From contig JAPDPR010000001.1 in NCBI GenBank assembly GCA_034506335.1, positions 1-64,000 of the forward strand: 64,000 nt of DNA, in the 5' to 3' direction. Made by a program: the position numbers and the translations under genes. This document shows positions 43,704 to 50,931 of this stretch, piece by piece. The stretch comes from a candidate division KSB1 bacterium (GTDB lineage: Bacteria > Zhuqueibacterota > Zhuqueibacteria > JANLFK01 > Oleimicrobiaceae). Position 1 is the first letter of the stretch; each line of letters begins with the position of its first letter. The notes beneath the pieces are model-generated. The model was given only the letters and a program-made list of their open reading frames with translations, ran no database searches and was not told the DNA's origin.

Positions 43704-44560
43704 AGCTGCCTCCTGGACAAACCGCCCCGGTACTGCTCAACGGTCAGTTGCTCTAACTCCGCCGGCATCTGTCCAGGACTGCGCGCGCCTGTCCTGCTCA
43801 CGATGCCCTCGCGCTCCAGGCGTACGCTCACTTCCTGTCCCTTGTCCCCCAATCGACCCAGCGGCATGCCATTGAGAAACACAAGTACGGCACCGGCGTC
43901 TGCCGCTTTGACCACAAAATGATGGCGTGCACGCCAGCTCTTGCGCTCGCCCGCAGGACAGATACCAGCGCTGAGCGTGCTGTCATCGGCCGCCACCTGC
44001 ACCCAGGTCTCTTGCAGCAGCTCCATGTCCAAGAGCAAACCGGCCCCCATTTCCTGACTGGCAGCAGCCCTCTGCTTGGCTGGACCCACCGGCACCTCGC
44101 GTCCACCAAACAACATCTTGTAGTTGAGCGCGTACACGGCAACAAGCCCCACCACCGCGATGCCAATGGCAGTGAACAGCAGTGCCGAGCCTTTCGGTCT
44201 GCGCAGCAGCTCCTTCAGCCTAGCTACCAACGAGGCGAAGGAAAAGCCTTCCCGCTTAGGTTCGGCGGGTACCAGGGATTTAGCCTCCTGCAGGCGCTCC
44301 CGTACTCGGTCCAGAGGCCTGAGCATGGTCGACGGCTCCAACCCCACGTCCTGGGCATAGGCGCGGATGAACGCCCGCACGTACGGCTCCGGCAGAAAGC
44401 CGAACTCGCCCTCCTCGATGCTCTGCAGGTACGCAGGGTTGATCTTGGTGCGCTTGGACACCTCCTCCAGCGTGACTTTCTTGCGCTCGCGGGCCCGGCG
44501 CAGCTCATCACCAATGGCGCGACAAATCCCCTTGATGCCAGCACTTTCCTCGATTGCCAC
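43700..44560 (-). CDS. RodZ-like HTH membrane protein
   Basis: 286 residues from a GTG behind AAGGAGTGAGGT. An N-terminal Xre-type HTH (LRRARERKKVTLEEVSKRTKINPAYL, in two helices and a turn, with YVRAFIRAYAQ) is typical of RodZ. One membrane helix lies at about 135-160 (LLFTAIGIAVVGLVAVYAL), and a C-terminal DUF4115 domain reads VQVAADDS to VFLNGMPLGRLGDKGQ. RodZ-type proteins link MreB to the cell wall machinery. Here it sits beside wall-recycling and maf genes. Confidence 0.83.
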   Translation of the reverse strand: MAIEESAGIKGICRAIGDELRRARERKKVTLEEVSKRTKINPAYLQSIEEGEFGFLPEPYVRAFIRAYAQDVGLEPSTMLRPLDRVRERLQEAKSLVPAEPKREGFSFASLVARLKELLRRPKGSALLFTAIGIAVVGLVAVYALNYKMLFGGREVPVGPAKQRAAASQEMGAGLLLDMELLQETWVQVAADDSTLSAGICPAGERKSWRARHHFVVKAADAGAVLVFLNGMPLGRLGDKGQEVSVRLEREGIVSRTGARSPGQMPAELEQLTVEQYRGGLSRRQL

Positions 44561-44563
44561 ACC

Positions 44564-45184
44564 TCACTCCTTCATCCGGCAGAATTCCCGACAGGCCACA
44601 TAGAACTTGGCCAGTGGGAAGCCCACCACGTTATAGAAGCACCCTTCGATTCGGTCGACAAAAATGGCGCTCAGGTCCTGAATACCATAGGCACCGGCTT
44701 TGTCCAAGGGACTGCCGGTGGCCACGTAGGCCTCGATCTCCTCCGCGCTCAGCGTGCGAAAGTGCACCCGCGTCACCTCGTGGTCCACGAGCACCCGTTG
44801 GCCCGGCTTTTCCACCAGGGCAAAGCCTGTGTAGACCTCATGCGTCCGGCCGCTCAGTGCGGCGAGCATCGCGCGGGCTTCCTCCGCGTCGGCTGGTTTG
44901 CCAAGGATGCGCCCCTCCAGCACCACCACCGTGTCGGCGCCGATGACTACCCCACGCACCACTCGCGCGGCCACCTCCTGCGCCTTGGCAAGAGAGAGCT
45001 CGCGCACATGCTGCACAGGATCCTGCGCGGTGCCATTGTCCTCCTGCACACTGCTGGGAACAATGGCAAAGTCCAGGCCAAGCAGGCGGAGCAGCTGTGC
45101 CCGCCGCGCCGAAGCCGAGGCCAAAATGAGCGGACGGCCGCCAAAAGAAAGCAAGCTCTGTGCCGCACTCTGCGGGGCGCTCAT
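44564..45184 (-). CDS. maf: Maf-family nucleotide pyrophosphatase
   Basis: 206 residues. [18 protein letters not shown] is the Maf signature S-x-S-x-R-R; [16 protein letters not shown] contains the metal-binding acidic residue, and [13 protein letters not shown] matches the family's KAGxYxIQ segment. It hydrolyses non-canonical or methylated nucleoside triphosphates. It overlaps dtd by 4 bases. Confidence 0.92.
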   Translation of the reverse strand: MSAPQSAAQSLLSFGGRPLILASASARRAQLLRLLGLDFAIVPSSVQEDNGTAQDPVQHVRELSLAKAQEVAARVVRGVVIGADTVVVLEGRILGKPADAEEARAMLAALSGRTHEVYTGFALVEKPGQRVLVDHEVTRVHFRTLSAEEIEAYVATGSPLDKAGAYGIQDLSAIFVDRIEGCFYNVVGFPLAKFYVACREFCRMKE

Positions 45185-45633
45185 CGCTCTTCCACAGGAC
45201 TATCCAGGATCACCGTCACCGGGCCGTCATTGTTGATATGCACTACCATGTGGGCGCCAAACACCCCTTCGGCCACGGTCAGGCCATGCCCGCGCAGGGC
45301 AGCGACAAAGTGCTCGTACAGAGGCTTGGAGAGCTCGGGCGGGGCCGCATCCGTAAAGCCAGGACGACGCCCGCGCCGGCAGTCCGCATACAGCGTGAAC
45401 TGCGACACCACCAGCAGCTCCGCACCCACGTCCAGGGCGGAAAGGTTGAATTTGCCCTGGTCGTCGGCAAAAATACGGAGATTCACGCACTTTTGCGCAA
45501 GAAATTCCGCATCGGCCTTGGTGTCGCCGTTGCGCACGCCCACCAGGATCACCAGCCCCTTACCGATGCGTCCGGTAGTGGCACCGTCGATCTCCACCGA
45601 TGCCGATGTCACGCGCTGCAAGACCGCACGCAC
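45181..45633 (-). CDS. dtd: D-aminoacyl-tRNA deacylase
   Basis: 150 residues from the GTG at 45633 (GAGGTG five bases upstream), giving the standard start of the family, [17 protein letters not shown]. Motifs SQFTLYAD (GP/SQ nucleotide pocket) and [14 protein letters not shown] (the cross-subunit Gly-Pro motif, here NDGPVT) are complete. It removes D-amino acids from tRNA. The gene follows mrr by 94 bases. Confidence 0.93.
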   Translation of the reverse strand: MRAVLQRVTSASVEIDGATTGRIGKGLVILVGVRNGDTKADAEFLAQKCVNLRIFADDQGKFNLSALDVGAELLVVSQFTLYADCRRGRRPGFTDAAPPELSKPLYEHFVAALRGHGLTVAEGVFGAHMVVHINNDGPVTVILDSPVEER

Positions 45634-45727
45634 ACATTCACCTCGTGCCAAACCTGGTATTCCATAGCCACCCGCGCCACGACCTCTGCTGGAAAGCCCG
45701 GCGCCGGAACGCCCGCCGCGCCCCTCT

Positions 45728-46606
45728 TCACTCCTCCGGGATCAAGAAATAGATCGGTCGAATGGGAAGCAGGCGGCGTTGTACCTCGGGAATCTTTTCG
45801 TAATGTTCCACCCAGAGATCGAAAAGCCGATTGAGGTCCAATAGAATGATGCGCCGCTTCTCTTGCCGCCGCGCTTCATCCTCCGCCTCGCGCGTGAAGC
45901 CTCCGGTGGAGATGAACAGGCCAACATCCCCCTCGCCCAACAGGGCGAGCAATGAGCGCACCCCGTCGATGGTGGTCTTGTCGCTGCGCCGTTTCACCTG
46001 TACCTTGATGCGCGGGCCCTGGATACCCAACGGGTCCGTGTGAGCAATGATGTCTATGCCCTTGTCAGGTCCAGGCGGCGCCACCCACGACACATGGTAA
46101 CCCATCGCGCGGAGAAGTCCAGCCACAAGCTCTTGGAAGTCGTACGGGCTCATGCGCTCCAGATGCTCCTCGATGGCGCTCCACGCAGCTTCCTCGGCCT
46201 CTTCAAGGGCGGTGGCGGCGCCCGAGGAAGCCTCCTCCTCGGCCTGCTCCGGCTCTCGCGTTGCCTTCCACTGGCGATAGAGCCTGTCGGACTCGCGTCT
46301 GAACTCCTCTGGGTCTGGGAAACGCCGATACGCCTCTCGCCCGGCGTCCGTCAGCGCCCAGATCCCTTTGTTCTTCACGAGCCAGCCCGCCTTGACCGGC
46401 CCAATGGTGCTAAACCTCACGATCCTCTCATAGCGGCGGACGGTCGGACGATTTGGATACGTGCTGTTTTCAAAGTCCGTGGGCGGCACAATCCGCGCCA
46501 GGCTTTCCAGAACTTGCCGGGATGGCAAACCGTCGGGATGATCCCAAAGAACTTGGAAAAGCCCCCTGATCAGCTCTCCTCTGCGCCGCTTGGTAACTTC
46601 TGCCAC
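45728..46606 (-). CDS. mrr: Mrr-type restriction endonuclease (type IV, modified-DNA-dependent)
   Basis: 292 residues from a GTG. The N-terminal winged-helix domain (res 1-95, [27 protein letters not shown]) is the Mrr_N type; an acidic helical linker follows. The C-terminal PD-(D/E)xK nuclease has [28 protein letters not shown] and [10 protein letters not shown] (Asp and Q-x-K catalytic residues), with [16 protein letters not shown]. Mrr proteins cleave methylated foreign DNA. It is placed in a housekeeping operon rather than with a methyltransferase, 1.5 kb from the CRISPR locus. Confidence 0.9.
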   Translation of the reverse strand: MAEVTKRRRGELIRGLFQVLWDHPDGLPSRQVLESLARIVPPTDFENSTYPNRPTVRRYERIVRFSTIGPVKAGWLVKNKGIWALTDAGREAYRRFPDPEEFRRESDRLYRQWKATREPEQAEEEASSGAATALEEAEEAAWSAIEEHLERMSPYDFQELVAGLLRAMGYHVSWVAPPGPDKGIDIIAHTDPLGIQGPRIKVQVKRRSDKTTIDGVRSLLALLGEGDVGLFISTGGFTREAEDEARRQEKRRIILLDLNRLFDLWVEHYEKIPEVQRRLLPIRPIYFLIPEE

Positions 46607-46639
46607 GAGTTCGTTCCCTCCATGCCTTTGTGGGACGCC

Positions 46640-47449
46640 TCAACGCCCCACGTAAATCGCCACCAGGCCCAGGAACATGTCCGCCTTGAGCAGCTCGCTC
46701 AACCGATGCAACACCGGCGGCTCTGGCCGCCGCCACATCGTCACCAGCACATAGGCCACAACCGTGTCCACCCCGGCTATGACCACCAGCAGATAGGCGA
46801 ACCCATACACGCCGGCAGCATACGGCAGAGGGGTGACCAGCACCACCAGCGCATAGACGGCGGTGGCCACCGCCAGCGCGGCGCGCCAGCCATGGCGGAT
46901 GGGGAGCGTCACTGCGCCCTCCAGCCGGTCGCCCTCCATGTCCTCCACGTCCTTGATGATCTCCCGCCCCAGGTGGAACAGGAACGCAAAGCCCGCAGGG
47001 ATGGAGGCAGCCCATGGCCTCCCCACTGCCAAGCCGCCGTACAAGAAGGCCAAGCCCGTGGCTACGCTCACCGCCACGTTGCCCCACAGCACCGTGCGCT
47101 TGAGTCGCCAGCTGTAGACGTAGAGGAGCAGGGCCGTGAGCGTCGCCACCGCCAGCGGGAGGACGCCAATCAGGGCCCCGAGGGCGCTGCCCAGGGCCAA
47201 ACAGGCCAGCGCCTGCCCCTTGGCTGCCCGACGCGTGACCCGCCCCGCCGGCAGCGGGCGGTACGGCTTGTTGCGCCGGTCGATTTCCACGTCAAAGTAG
47301 TCGTTGATGGCGTTGGCACCGGCGGCAACCAGCGCGCCCGACACACAGGCGACCAACACCTTTTCTATGGGCTGTATGGAGCCGCTTACCAGGGCCCCGA
47401 CAAAGATCGACAGCCCGCCGATGAGCACATTGACCGGCCGGGTAAGCAT
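46640..47449 (-). CDS. UbiA-family prenyltransferase, (di)geranylgeranylglyceryl phosphate synthase-like
   Basis: About 269 residues from the ATG at 47449. A GTG at 47563 would add 38 residues of low hydrophobicity, and neither start has a good ribosome site. The first Asp-rich motif NAINDYFDVEIDRRNKPYRPLP (quoted in two parts: NAINDYFDVEID and RRNKPYRPLP) and the second REIIKDVEDMEGD are intact. Seven to nine membrane helices follow the UbiA fold. The pattern is closest to geranylgeranylglycerol-phosphate geranylgeranyltransferases found in archaea and some bacteria, but chlorophyll or quinone UbiA enzymes are alternatives. Confidence 0.8.
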   Translation of the reverse strand: MLTRPVNVLIGGLSIFVGALVSGSIQPIEKVLVACVSGALVAAGANAINDYFDVEIDRRNKPYRPLPAGRVTRRAAKGQALACLALGSALGALIGVLPLAVATLTALLLYVYSWRLKRTVLWGNVAVSVATGLAFLYGGLAVGRPWAASIPAGFAFLFHLGREIIKDVEDMEGDRLEGAVTLPIRHGWRAALAVATAVYALVVLVTPLPYAAGVYGFAYLLVVIAGVDTVVAYVLVTMWRRPEPPVLHRLSELLKADMFLGLVAIYVGR

Positions 47450-47655
47450 CAGGTGCGCCCAGAGGCGCGAACAACACGTCGTCGCTGGCGGCTCGGAATG
47501 TGAGGAGCTTTGGTCTCGGTGCGGGTGCAAGGGGTGCGAACGGGCGTCTCTCCCACGTGGCACTGATCGTTTCCAGCCTGGTGAGGGTCCATATCTATGC
47601 GCATGCGCTGCCCGAAGGGCAACGCCCCATCGTCGCGGTCACATGTAGCGAGCCA

Positions 47656-47684
47656 AATATAACGATTTAGTGCAGGAAAATCAA
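47656..47684 (-). promoter_or_regulatory. Sigma-70-like promoter of the ubiA-mrr-dtd-maf-mpl operon
   Basis: Minus strand: -35 TTGATT (47684-47679), 17-base spacer, -10 TATATT (47661-47656). It is one of the best promoter matches in the window. Predicted start near 47649. Confidence 0.6.
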
Positions 47685-47699
47685 GGGGCAAATGGGGTA

Positions 47700-47720
47700 G
47701 CGCAAGTTTCCCACTTGCGC
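47700..47720. repeat. Hairpin: 8-bp perfect inverted repeat
   Basis: GCGCAAGT/ACTTGCGC arms around a 5-base loop TTCCC. It is the first of three stem-loops within 160 bases between the ubiA promoter and the CRISPR-like repeats. Similar short hairpins often occur as dispersed intergenic repeats. Confidence 0.7.
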
Positions 47721-47759
47721 GAGTGGGCGGCTCACGATCCCCCGCTCTTGAAAGAACGC

Positions 47760-47783
47760 GAGCACAGGCTCACGCCTGTGCTC
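47760..47783. repeat. Hairpin: 10-bp perfect inverted repeat
   Basis: GAGCACAGGC/GCCTGTGCTC arms with a 4-base loop TCAC. It lies 4 bases from the degenerate CRISPR-like repeat and could act as a transcription stop at the leader-distal end of the array, although no T-run follows on either strand. Confidence 0.7.
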
Positions 47784-47787
47784 CAGC

Positions 47788-47902
47788 GTGTCAATGCCAC
47801 CTCCGTCAAGTGAGGTTTGTGCACATGACCGCATCTGAGGGCACGGCATGCCGTGCCCCGACACCGTCTCAATCCCTCTTCCTTCAGGTCATGCTTTCAC
47901 AC
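47788..47902 (-). CRISPR. Minimal, partly decayed CRISPR array: two repeats and one spacer
   Basis: The unit at 47866-47902 (37 bp) reads on the minus strand from GTGTGAAAGC to GGGATTGAGAC, ending in ATTGAGAC, the form of the 8-base 5' tag of type III crRNAs. A second 37-bp segment at 47788-47824 matches it at 25 of 37 positions without gaps, with GT/AC ends and the TCAAT core kept. Between them lies a 41-bp spacer (47825-47865). The 78-bp period, the 37/41 lengths, the decayed leader-distal repeat and the position 236 bases downstream of cas2 all fit an array transcribed in the same direction as the cas genes. The repeat assignment is from pattern only. Confidence 0.65.
47839..47858. repeat. 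Perfect 20-bp palindrome inside the CRISPR spacer
   Basis: GGGCACGGCATGCCGTGCCC has a centre between 47848 and 47849. It occupies almost half of the single spacer. Together with the hairpins at 47700 and 47760 it forms a cluster of three unrelated inverted repeats. Confidence 0.75.
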
Positions 47903-48137
47903 CGCTGGCGCCGTATCTGCCGCTCGCAGCGCCACATACAGCGCCCTGCTGGCAAACCGGGCCTCCACATTCCTCGCACCGCCCGTCACACCCTCCGCCC
48001 ACCCCACCCCACACCCCCCGCAGGTGACGTCACCTCCTTTCTTTAGGGGCCTATGGCAAAACCATGGCCGAAAATCGTCCACAGCGCCCTGCATGGAGAG
48101 GCCAGTCTGGGCGCTCGCCCTCCCTGGGGAGAGCCCA
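47903..48137. promoter_or_regulatory. Putative CRISPR leader region with G-quadruplex motif and palindrome
   Basis: This 235-bp stretch between the cas2 stop and the intact repeat has no supported gene. On the minus strand 48019-47991 carries five runs of three to six G separated by 1-4 bases, a strong G-quadruplex motif. At 48022-48035 there is a perfect 14-bp palindrome AGGTGACGTCACCT. It is not AT-rich as many leaders are, and no clear promoter was seen, so the array may depend on read-through from cas2. Confidence 0.4.
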
Positions 48138-48431
48138 TCAGACAATGTACACCTCTCTGTCGCGGGTCAGTTCTCCTGTCCCCAATATTTCCACCCGCGC
48201 GGCACACTGCGCGCACAGGCCGTAGATGCGCACCGAGTCCTTGTCCTCCTTCAGCACCCGATGCAACCGCTGTTTCAGCCGCTCCAGGTGCCGCTGCTCG
48301 AGGTTGGCTTCGAATACACTATACTGAACTCTTGTGCCAAAGTCAAGCAGAATTTTCGCCACGCGCAGCCGGCGGCGGTCGTCGGGGATGTCGTAGGAGA
48401 TCAGATAGAAGCTATGCGAAGGTGTAGGCAT
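48138..48431 (-). CDS. cas2: CRISPR integration protein Cas2
   Basis: 97 residues from the ATG at 48431, which overlaps the cas1 end by 20 bases. FYLISYDIPDDRRRLRVAKI is the Cas2 N-terminal strand with the conserved Asp (YDI) and the Arg-rich helix; VQYSVFEANLE and SVRIYGLC follow the ferredoxin fold. With Cas1 it forms the spacer integration complex. It is the last gene of the cas operon; the small array lies downstream. Confidence 0.95.
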   Translation of the reverse strand: MPTPSHSFYLISYDIPDDRRRLRVAKILLDFGTRVQYSVFEANLEQRHLERLKQRLHRVLKEDKDSVRIYGLCAQCAARVEILGTGELTRDREVYIV

Positions 48432-49398
48432 CGTAGGGCTCCCCTTTGGCAATGGCGCGGCGCAGCTTCTCCACTTCTTGGCGCAGCAGTGCCCGGAAGC
48501 TGTGTGGCTGCGAGGGCAGCGAGGCCTGGCCCAGCCAGCGTTCATACTCCAGAAAGTACTTCTTGAGCGCGCGCGGCGCCAAGCGCACGCCCAGGGCTGG
48601 GTGCAGCTGAAAGTCATAGCGGGTCAGCTGCTTAAGGTTGAGGAGGCGGACAGTGAGCCGGTCGATGACCGGGGCGCGGAAGGGCTCCAAGACATCCAAC
48701 GCCAGCGAGGCCCGCCCATAGCGGAGCTCGTGGTACAGGCCCAAGTAGGGGTCCAGGCCCACGCCGCCGATGATGGCCTGCACTTCGTTGCCCAGCAGCA
48801 CGTACCCTAAAGAGAGCAAGGCATTGACCGGATCTTTGGGCGGGCGCCTCTGGCGGTGGTGGAATTGCCACTCGGGCGCCACAAAAGCGCGCAAGGCGGC
48901 AAAATAGGCTGCCGTGGCCGACCCCTCGATGGCGCGCACCGCTTCTTTGTCCGGCGCGGTGGAGAGCCGCTGCACCGCGTGGTGCAGCGCATCGCGCTGT
49001 GGGGTCACATCCACCTCGCGCTGGCTGCGCGCCAGGCGCGCCAACACCGCCTCGCAGTTTGTCAGCTTGGCGGCGACAAGGGCCCTGCTCATGCTGAGGG
49101 CAAAGCTCGGATCGCAGACGCGCTGGTACTGGCGCAGGCGCACCAACGCGTTCTTGCCCCATGGAGGCGTGAGGTGCCCTTTGAGCCTGCCCCGCAACGA
49201 GAAAAGCGCCAGGTCAATTCCCCTGGCCAGCAGCGCCGAGGCAGCCTGCGTAGTGACCTGCACGTTGCCGAACAAGCACACCGCGCTGACCTTGAACTGG
49301 TGCACATCCAGGAGCACCTGGCGCTCCTTTTCCACCACCAAGCGTTCCCCTCGCTTGCGAAGGATGGCGTTCTGCTCGGTCAGATAGATGACTGCCAT
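48412..49398 (-). CDS. cas1: CRISPR integrase Cas1
   Basis: 328 residues from the ATG at 49398. The frame is open further upstream, but the family start MAVIYLTEQNAILRKRG fixes the choice. Catalytic residues are present: Glu in AIEGSATAAYF, His in GLYHELRYGR and Asp in LALDVLEPFR. It cuts and joins protospacer DNA at the leader-repeat junction. All residues look intact, so the locus should still be able to acquire spacers, in contrast with the almost empty array. Confidence 0.96.
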   Translation of the reverse strand: MAVIYLTEQNAILRKRGERLVVEKERQVLLDVHQFKVSAVCLFGNVQVTTQAASALLARGIDLALFSLRGRLKGHLTPPWGKNALVRLRQYQRVCDPSFALSMSRALVAAKLTNCEAVLARLARSQREVDVTPQRDALHHAVQRLSTAPDKEAVRAIEGSATAAYFAALRAFVAPEWQFHHRQRRPPKDPVNALLSLGYVLLGNEVQAIIGGVGLDPYLGLYHELRYGRASLALDVLEPFRAPVIDRLTVRLLNLKQLTRYDFQLHPALGVRLAPRALKKYFLEYERWLGQASLPSQPHSFRALLRQEVEKLRRAIAKGEPYDAYTFA

Positions 49399-49479
49399 GG
49401 TCTGTGCGCCCTTTCTTGTTACACCGAGGCACAGTGCCCCATTGTCACCTATCGCCCTCCCTGTTGGACGGGCGCAGGT

Positions 49480-49499
49480 CGGCGCTTCTTGCAGCGCCG
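49480..49499. repeat. Hairpin between cas6 and cas1
   Basis: CGGCGCT and AGCGCCG arms (7 bp, perfect) with a 6-base loop lie in the 177-base gap between the cas6 stop and the cas1 ATG. It could be an RNA processing or attenuation structure separating adaptation genes from the effector genes. No other feature is visible in the gap. Confidence 0.35.
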
Positions 49500-49575
49500 G
49501 CAATCTGGTCGCCTCGGGAGTGCGTGCCGCTGGCCACTCTGCCCCCTTCCCTGCCAGGAACTCGCTGGCCACGTG

Positions 49576-50550
49576 CTATGGGTGCTGGTGCAGTTCATAT
49601 TTGCCCAGGCCAAATGAGGTGCCTTTGCCCACGTGCATCACTTCCCCCAGGCGCAGCAGAGGCAGGAATGGCCCCAAGGGGCCGGCGAAGGAGATTTCGC
49701 CCACGATGCCGCCCAGTTTCATCCGCGTCTGCTGGCGGTTGGACCACCGTTCCCAATCGACCCAGCGCAGCGAGTGGGCGCAGGTAGTGACCTCCGCTGC
49801 CAGGGCCAGGGCCGGTGCAAAGTCCCACTGCACCGCAGCCTGGGGGCAATAGAAGTGTGCCAGCTCCGAGGCGCGCTTGAGCAGGTGAAAGACCAGCAGG
49901 CGAAAGTCAAGCCGGTCGGTGAGGTGGCCGCGGTGCTTGATGCGGGTCGGGGTGAGGAAGCGCAGGGTGAGGGCGGAGGCTGCCGCGGTGGATTCGGGCG
50001 GGCGTTGCCTGGCGTCCAGGTTGGCCAGGGTACCGCTCTTCCCGTCGTAGATGTCCTGCCATCCGGCCTGGGTGCGGGCGGCAACGCTGCGCACGGTGCA
50101 TCGCCCCCTCCCTTTGCCGATGCCGCAGCGCCCCAGCTCCCTGAACGTGAGGATGAAGTACGGCAGCAGGTCGCAGGCGCTGCCGAACAGGGTGAGGCCG
50201 AACACGACCTCGCCGCCGGCGGGCACGTCCTGTTGCTCGGCCAGGGGCGGCTCGATCACAAAGGGGTGGGGGGCACGGTCCACGCCGCGCAGGAAGCGGG
50301 GCAGCGTGCCCATGGCCGGGGATTCGAACACCCGGCTGTAGGGGCAGGTGCCCGTGAGCACACAGCCTTGGCACGTGGCGCGGCGAGGTTCCACGCACGC
50401 CACCCGGCGAAAGGCATGGCCGAAGGCGCCGCGCAGGGTGGAGCCTTTGTATGGGGCGAGGCGAAGGTCGTCAACCGCCTGCAGCCGGCACTGGTATTGG
50501 GCAAACGTCAGCTCTGGGAGCGTCACCATTGCCATCTTTCCCGCGAGCAT
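49576..50550 (-). CDS. cas6: CRISPR pre-crRNA endoribonuclease Cas6
   Basis: 324 residues; the ATG directly abuts the Csx15 stop. The N-terminal half has PYKGSTLRGAFGHAFRRVAC and a Cys group (CQGCVLTGTCPYSRVFE). The C-terminus has the RAMP glycine-rich segment GEVMHVGKGTSFGLGKYEL of the large Cas6 family (PF10040). It cuts the repeat transcript to give crRNA carrying the 8-base tag. The mid-region TRIKHRGHL may contribute the catalytic His. Confidence 0.9.
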   Translation of the reverse strand: MLAGKMAMVTLPELTFAQYQCRLQAVDDLRLAPYKGSTLRGAFGHAFRRVACVEPRRATCQGCVLTGTCPYSRVFESPAMGTLPRFLRGVDRAPHPFVIEPPLAEQQDVPAGGEVVFGLTLFGSACDLLPYFILTFRELGRCGIGKGRGRCTVRSVAARTQAGWQDIYDGKSGTLANLDARQRPPESTAAASALTLRFLTPTRIKHRGHLTDRLDFRLLVFHLLKRASELAHFYCPQAAVQWDFAPALALAAEVTTCAHSLRWVDWERWSNRQQTRMKLGGIVGEISFAGPLGPFLPLLRLGEVMHVGKGTSFGLGKYELHQHP

Positions 50551-50931
50551 TTAGCGCGTGGCGCGCGCGGCGTCGCGCACCGCTTGCAGGTTCAGAATTT
50601 CGGCCACCTCAAAGCGCGGCGGCGTGGACCCGGGACTGGGGCGCAGGCGCACCACCGCCGGAAAGTAGCCGCAGCGCCCGTGCAGCTCCGCCACCAGCAG
50701 CGCGGCAATGGTGCCCAGCCCGGGCAGGTTCACCACCAGCGGCGTGGTTTGCCACTGTTCGGAGGTAAACCCTACGGCGTCCACCAGTGCTTTGGCCTGT
50801 TCGGCGAAAGGGCGCTGATGATCGAAGTGGGTCTTGACTTCCACCGTCTGCACCAGCTCTTGGCCCACAAGCCGCGCGATGGCGGCCAGGTGGTCCTGCG
50901 TGAGTGGATGGCCAAAGTTGATCAGCGTCAT
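50551..50931 (-). CDS. csx15: Csx15-like predicted ring nuclease
   Basis: 126 residues. The start MTLINFGHPLTQDHLAAI and the later VVNLPGLGTIAALLVAELHGRCGYFPAVVRLRP (quoted as two parts: VVNLPGLGTIAALLVAEL and HGRCGYFPAVVRLRP) match the small Csx15 family, which is predicted to degrade cyclic oligoadenylate in type III systems. It overlaps the CARF-HEPN gene by 4 bases, so effector and predicted off-switch are made together. The family identification is from memory of its N-terminal pattern, and activity is predicted. Confidence 0.75.
   Translation of the reverse strand: MTLINFGHPLTQDHLAAIARLVGQELVQTVEVKTHFDHQRPFAEQAKALVDAVGFTSEQWQTTPLVVNLPGLGTIAALLVAELHGRCGYFPAVVRLRPSPGSTPPRFEVAEILNLQAVRDAARATR

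Noticed and set aside
43919-45667. 582-codon plus-strand frame over rodZ-like, maf and dtd genes
   Set aside because: It is antisense to three clear genes and has no recognisable motif.
46040-47503. 487-codon plus-strand frame over mrr and the UbiA-like gene
   Set aside because: It is antisense to two genes with clear catalytic motifs and has a His/Arg/Gln-rich composition typical of reverse-strand reading.
47731-47767. Possible third CRISPR-like repeat left of the degenerate copy
   Set aside because: It matches 20 of 37 positions only after choosing the best offset around ATCCC in a C-rich stretch, and it would leave a 20-bp spacer, not the 41-bp period of the other pair.
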